In this document: positions 42,020 to 43,327 of the stretch, one piece after another
Layout of the letters: each line of letters starts with the position of its first letter
How positions within the stretch are numbered: the stretch's first letter is position 1
From: an uncultured Collinsella sp.
Lineage (GTDB): Bacteria > Actinomycetota > Coriobacteriia > Coriobacteriales > Coriobacteriaceae
Assembly: GCA_902488525.1 (NCBI GenBank)
Contig: CABTWP010000012.1
Span: forward strand, 1 to 43,327
Length of the DNA: 43,327 nt
Direction: 5' to 3'
The notes under the pieces: generated by a model
Database searches by the model: none
Seen by the model: only the letters and a program-made list of their open reading frames with translations
What the model was told of the DNA's origin: nothing
Position numbers and translations under genes: made by a program

Positions 42020-43099
42020 TTACTCCTCCTCGGGGTACACGACTCCCCAGTCGGCGCGGAGCTTGGTCATCAGCTCCATAACATCAGAAGCATAGCCCAG
42101 AAGCTCGCGCTTCGAATCATCGCCGGCAACGGCCTTCTCCAGGTCGGCCATCTCGTAGCACAGAGCGTATGCCTCGGTGCCAGCGTGGACCTCCTCACGG
42201 TGACCGTCCGCAGTCCACACGATGGTCGCATGGTCGGCACGCGGATACTCGTTGACCTCGATATAGCACTTATCGAAGCTGATGACCGAGCGCTTGGGCT
42301 GCTTGGAGTGGAGCGTAAGGCTCACAACGCCCAGCTGCTGCTCAGCATTACGGCAGACAATGCCACCCGCGACGTCAACGCCAGTCTCGCAGGTATTGCC
42401 CAGAGACACGACCTCGGCTGGCTGGCTTGCCATAAAGAGGCGCATGACGGACAGGGCATACACGCCAATATCGAGCATGGCGCCGCCGGCAAGGCAGCGG
42501 TTGTAGAAGCGATTGGTCAGGTCGCCGTACTCCTTATAGCTGCCAAAGTTGAGCTGGGCGAGGTTCATGCGGCCAAAGTCGCCCGCATCCATGCGACGGC
42601 GCAGCTCCTGATACAGCGGCATGTGGAGCACCGTGGTAGCATCCATAAGGACCACGTTGTGCTCGTCGGCGATGGCACTGGCCTCGTCGAGCTCGGCAGA
42701 GTTGAGGGTAATGGCCTTTTCGCAGAGCACGTGCTTGCCAGCTGCCAGAGCGGCTCGCAGGTAGGTGATATGCGTGTTGTGCGGCGTGGTGATATAGACG
42801 GCGTCGATATCCGGATCGGCGTAGAGGTCCTCGACCGTCTCATAGACCTTCTCGATGCCATACTGCTCGGCAAAAGCTTGAGCCTTGGATAGCGTACGGT
42901 TTGCGACGCCCGCAAGCTTGCGGCCGGCAAGAGCTAGAGACTGGGCCATCTGGTTGGCGATAACGCCGCAACCGATCACAGCCCAGCGAAGCTCGGGAGC
43001 CGTAAAAATGTCGTCGGGGAACGGCCGATCCTGGACCGAGGCAAACGCCGCCTTAGCGGCTGCTTCGGCGTCGAGCGGAGCCTGTTTGGAATCTGCCAT
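42020..43099 (-). CDS. Gfo/Idh/MocA-family oxidoreductase
   Basis: The 359-residue NAD(P)-dependent oxidoreductase has an N-terminal Rossmann fold with VIGCGVIANQ (41-50) and ITTPHNTH. The catalytic lysine region is CEKAITLN (K128; A replaces the usual P). The C-terminal alpha/beta domain includes GGAMLDIGVY. I chose ATG 43099, preceded by AGGAGG; an ATG at 43117 with AAGGA is the alternative. The family acts on sugars or sugar acids. Its cotranscribed DeoR gene supports a sugar role. Confidence 0.9.
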   Translation of the reverse strand: MADSKQAPLDAEAAAKAAFASVQDRPFPDDIFTAPELRWAVIGCGVIANQMAQSLALAGRKLAGVANRTLSKAQAFAEQYGIEKVYETVEDLYADPDIDAVYITTPHNTHITYLRAALAAGKHVLCEKAITLNSAELDEASAIADEHNVVLMDATTVLHMPLYQELRRRMDAGDFGRMNLAQLNFGSYKEYGDLTNRFYNRCLAGGAMLDIGVYALSVMRLFMASQPAEVVSLGNTCETGVDVAGGIVCRNAEQQLGVVSLTLHSKQPKRSVISFDKCYIEVNEYPRADHATIVWTADGHREEVHAGTEAYALCYEMADLEKAVAGDDSKRELLGYASDVMELMTKLRADWGVVYPEEE

Positions 43100-43327
43100 G
43101 AGTGCCTCCTGAGTCATCGGAAGTCCTTCATTTCTAACAGCCCTATATTCGCACAATTGCGCGCGCTTTTGCTTGTATTTGCGTGTTTATTTGTTTATCG
43201 GTCATTATTTAACCATAGTTAGCAGATATTTGCGCGGCCATGCGCATCATCGCGCAAGACTCTGCGCGTAAATGCGCATGCGACAATCCTTGTGAAACAT
43301 ATAGGGGCGGAGCACCAAAGCCCTAAA
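43100..43327 (-). promoter_or_regulatory. Upstream region of the oxidoreductase-deoR operon with repeated motifs
   Basis: The region has no gene. On the minus strand AACAAATAAACACGCAAATA and following CAAGCAAAAG form near-direct repeats (about 43163-43197) like DeoR-type operators. The palindrome ATGCGCAT occurs twice, at 43240-43247 and 43272-43279, 32 bp apart (about three helical turns). No clear -35/-10 pair stands out; ATATAGG near 43141-43150 is a weak candidate. Confidence 0.45.

Overview
This 43.3 kb window looks like the chromosome of a high-GC anaerobic gut actinobacterium of the class Coriobacteriia, most likely Collinsella or a close relative. The support is the GC-rich coding sequence, the type of ribosomal proteins, a surface protein with an LAxTG sorting signal, and a purine/selenium-dependent hydroxylase gene set typical of anaerobic gut bacteria. 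The genus is an inference from memory of protein sequences, not from a search.

Layout. (1) 1-4631, minus strand: the distal spc ribosomal operon rplE-rpsN-rpsH-rplF-rplR-rpsE-rpmD-rplO-secY, with secY cut by the window edge. The usual upstream partners (rplN, rplX) are absent and a promoter-like sequence precedes rplE. (2) 4859-7713: a maturation module (XdhC-like, YqeB, YqeC) for selenium-dependent molybdenum hydroxylases, bracketed by two copies of a 67-bp inverted-repeat element. (3) 7737-15112, minus strand: ygeX-ygeY-ygeW-arcC-mocA-hydantoinase, read away from a divergent PAS-type (YheO/DauR-like) regulator at 15389. (4) 16166-26400: an accessory stretch with a one-pass membrane protein, a small unknown protein, a sortase-anchored surface protein, an unknown 411-residue protein, a DEDDh exonuclease, an ATPase with a nuclease-like C-terminus and an AbiEi/PD-(D/E)XK-like protein. 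The last two are surrounded by three arrays of 61-62 bp tandem palindromic repeats. (5) 26500-35874, minus strand: permease-ssnA-ygfK-ferredoxin-xdhD, again with a divergent PAS-type regulator (36227). (6) 36996-43099: ridA, a U32 peptidase-family protein, an RluA-type pseudouridine synthase, a tandem hairpin array, and a DeoR regulator with a Gfo/Idh/MocA oxidoreductase.

How it works together. The two minus-strand operons and the maturation module match the gene set known in E. coli (ygeW-ygfU region) and gut anaerobes for anaerobic purine (urate/xanthine) breakdown. A permease imports the purine. XdhD, YgfK and the polyferredoxin carry out redox steps. SsnA, the hydantoinase and YgeY are predicted hydrolases that open and trim the rings. 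YgeW and carbamate kinase recover carbamoyl groups as ATP, and YgeX splits 2,3-diaminopropionate to pyruvate and ammonia. RidA nearby could quench the 2-aminoacrylate made by YgeX. The exact order of steps is inference.

The most unusual features are non-coding: the 62-bp palindromic arrays, the 67-bp paired elements, a perfect 22-bp inverted repeat in the ATPase promoter, a hairpin enclosing the ygeY stop codon, and strong hairpins between most genes of the purine operons.
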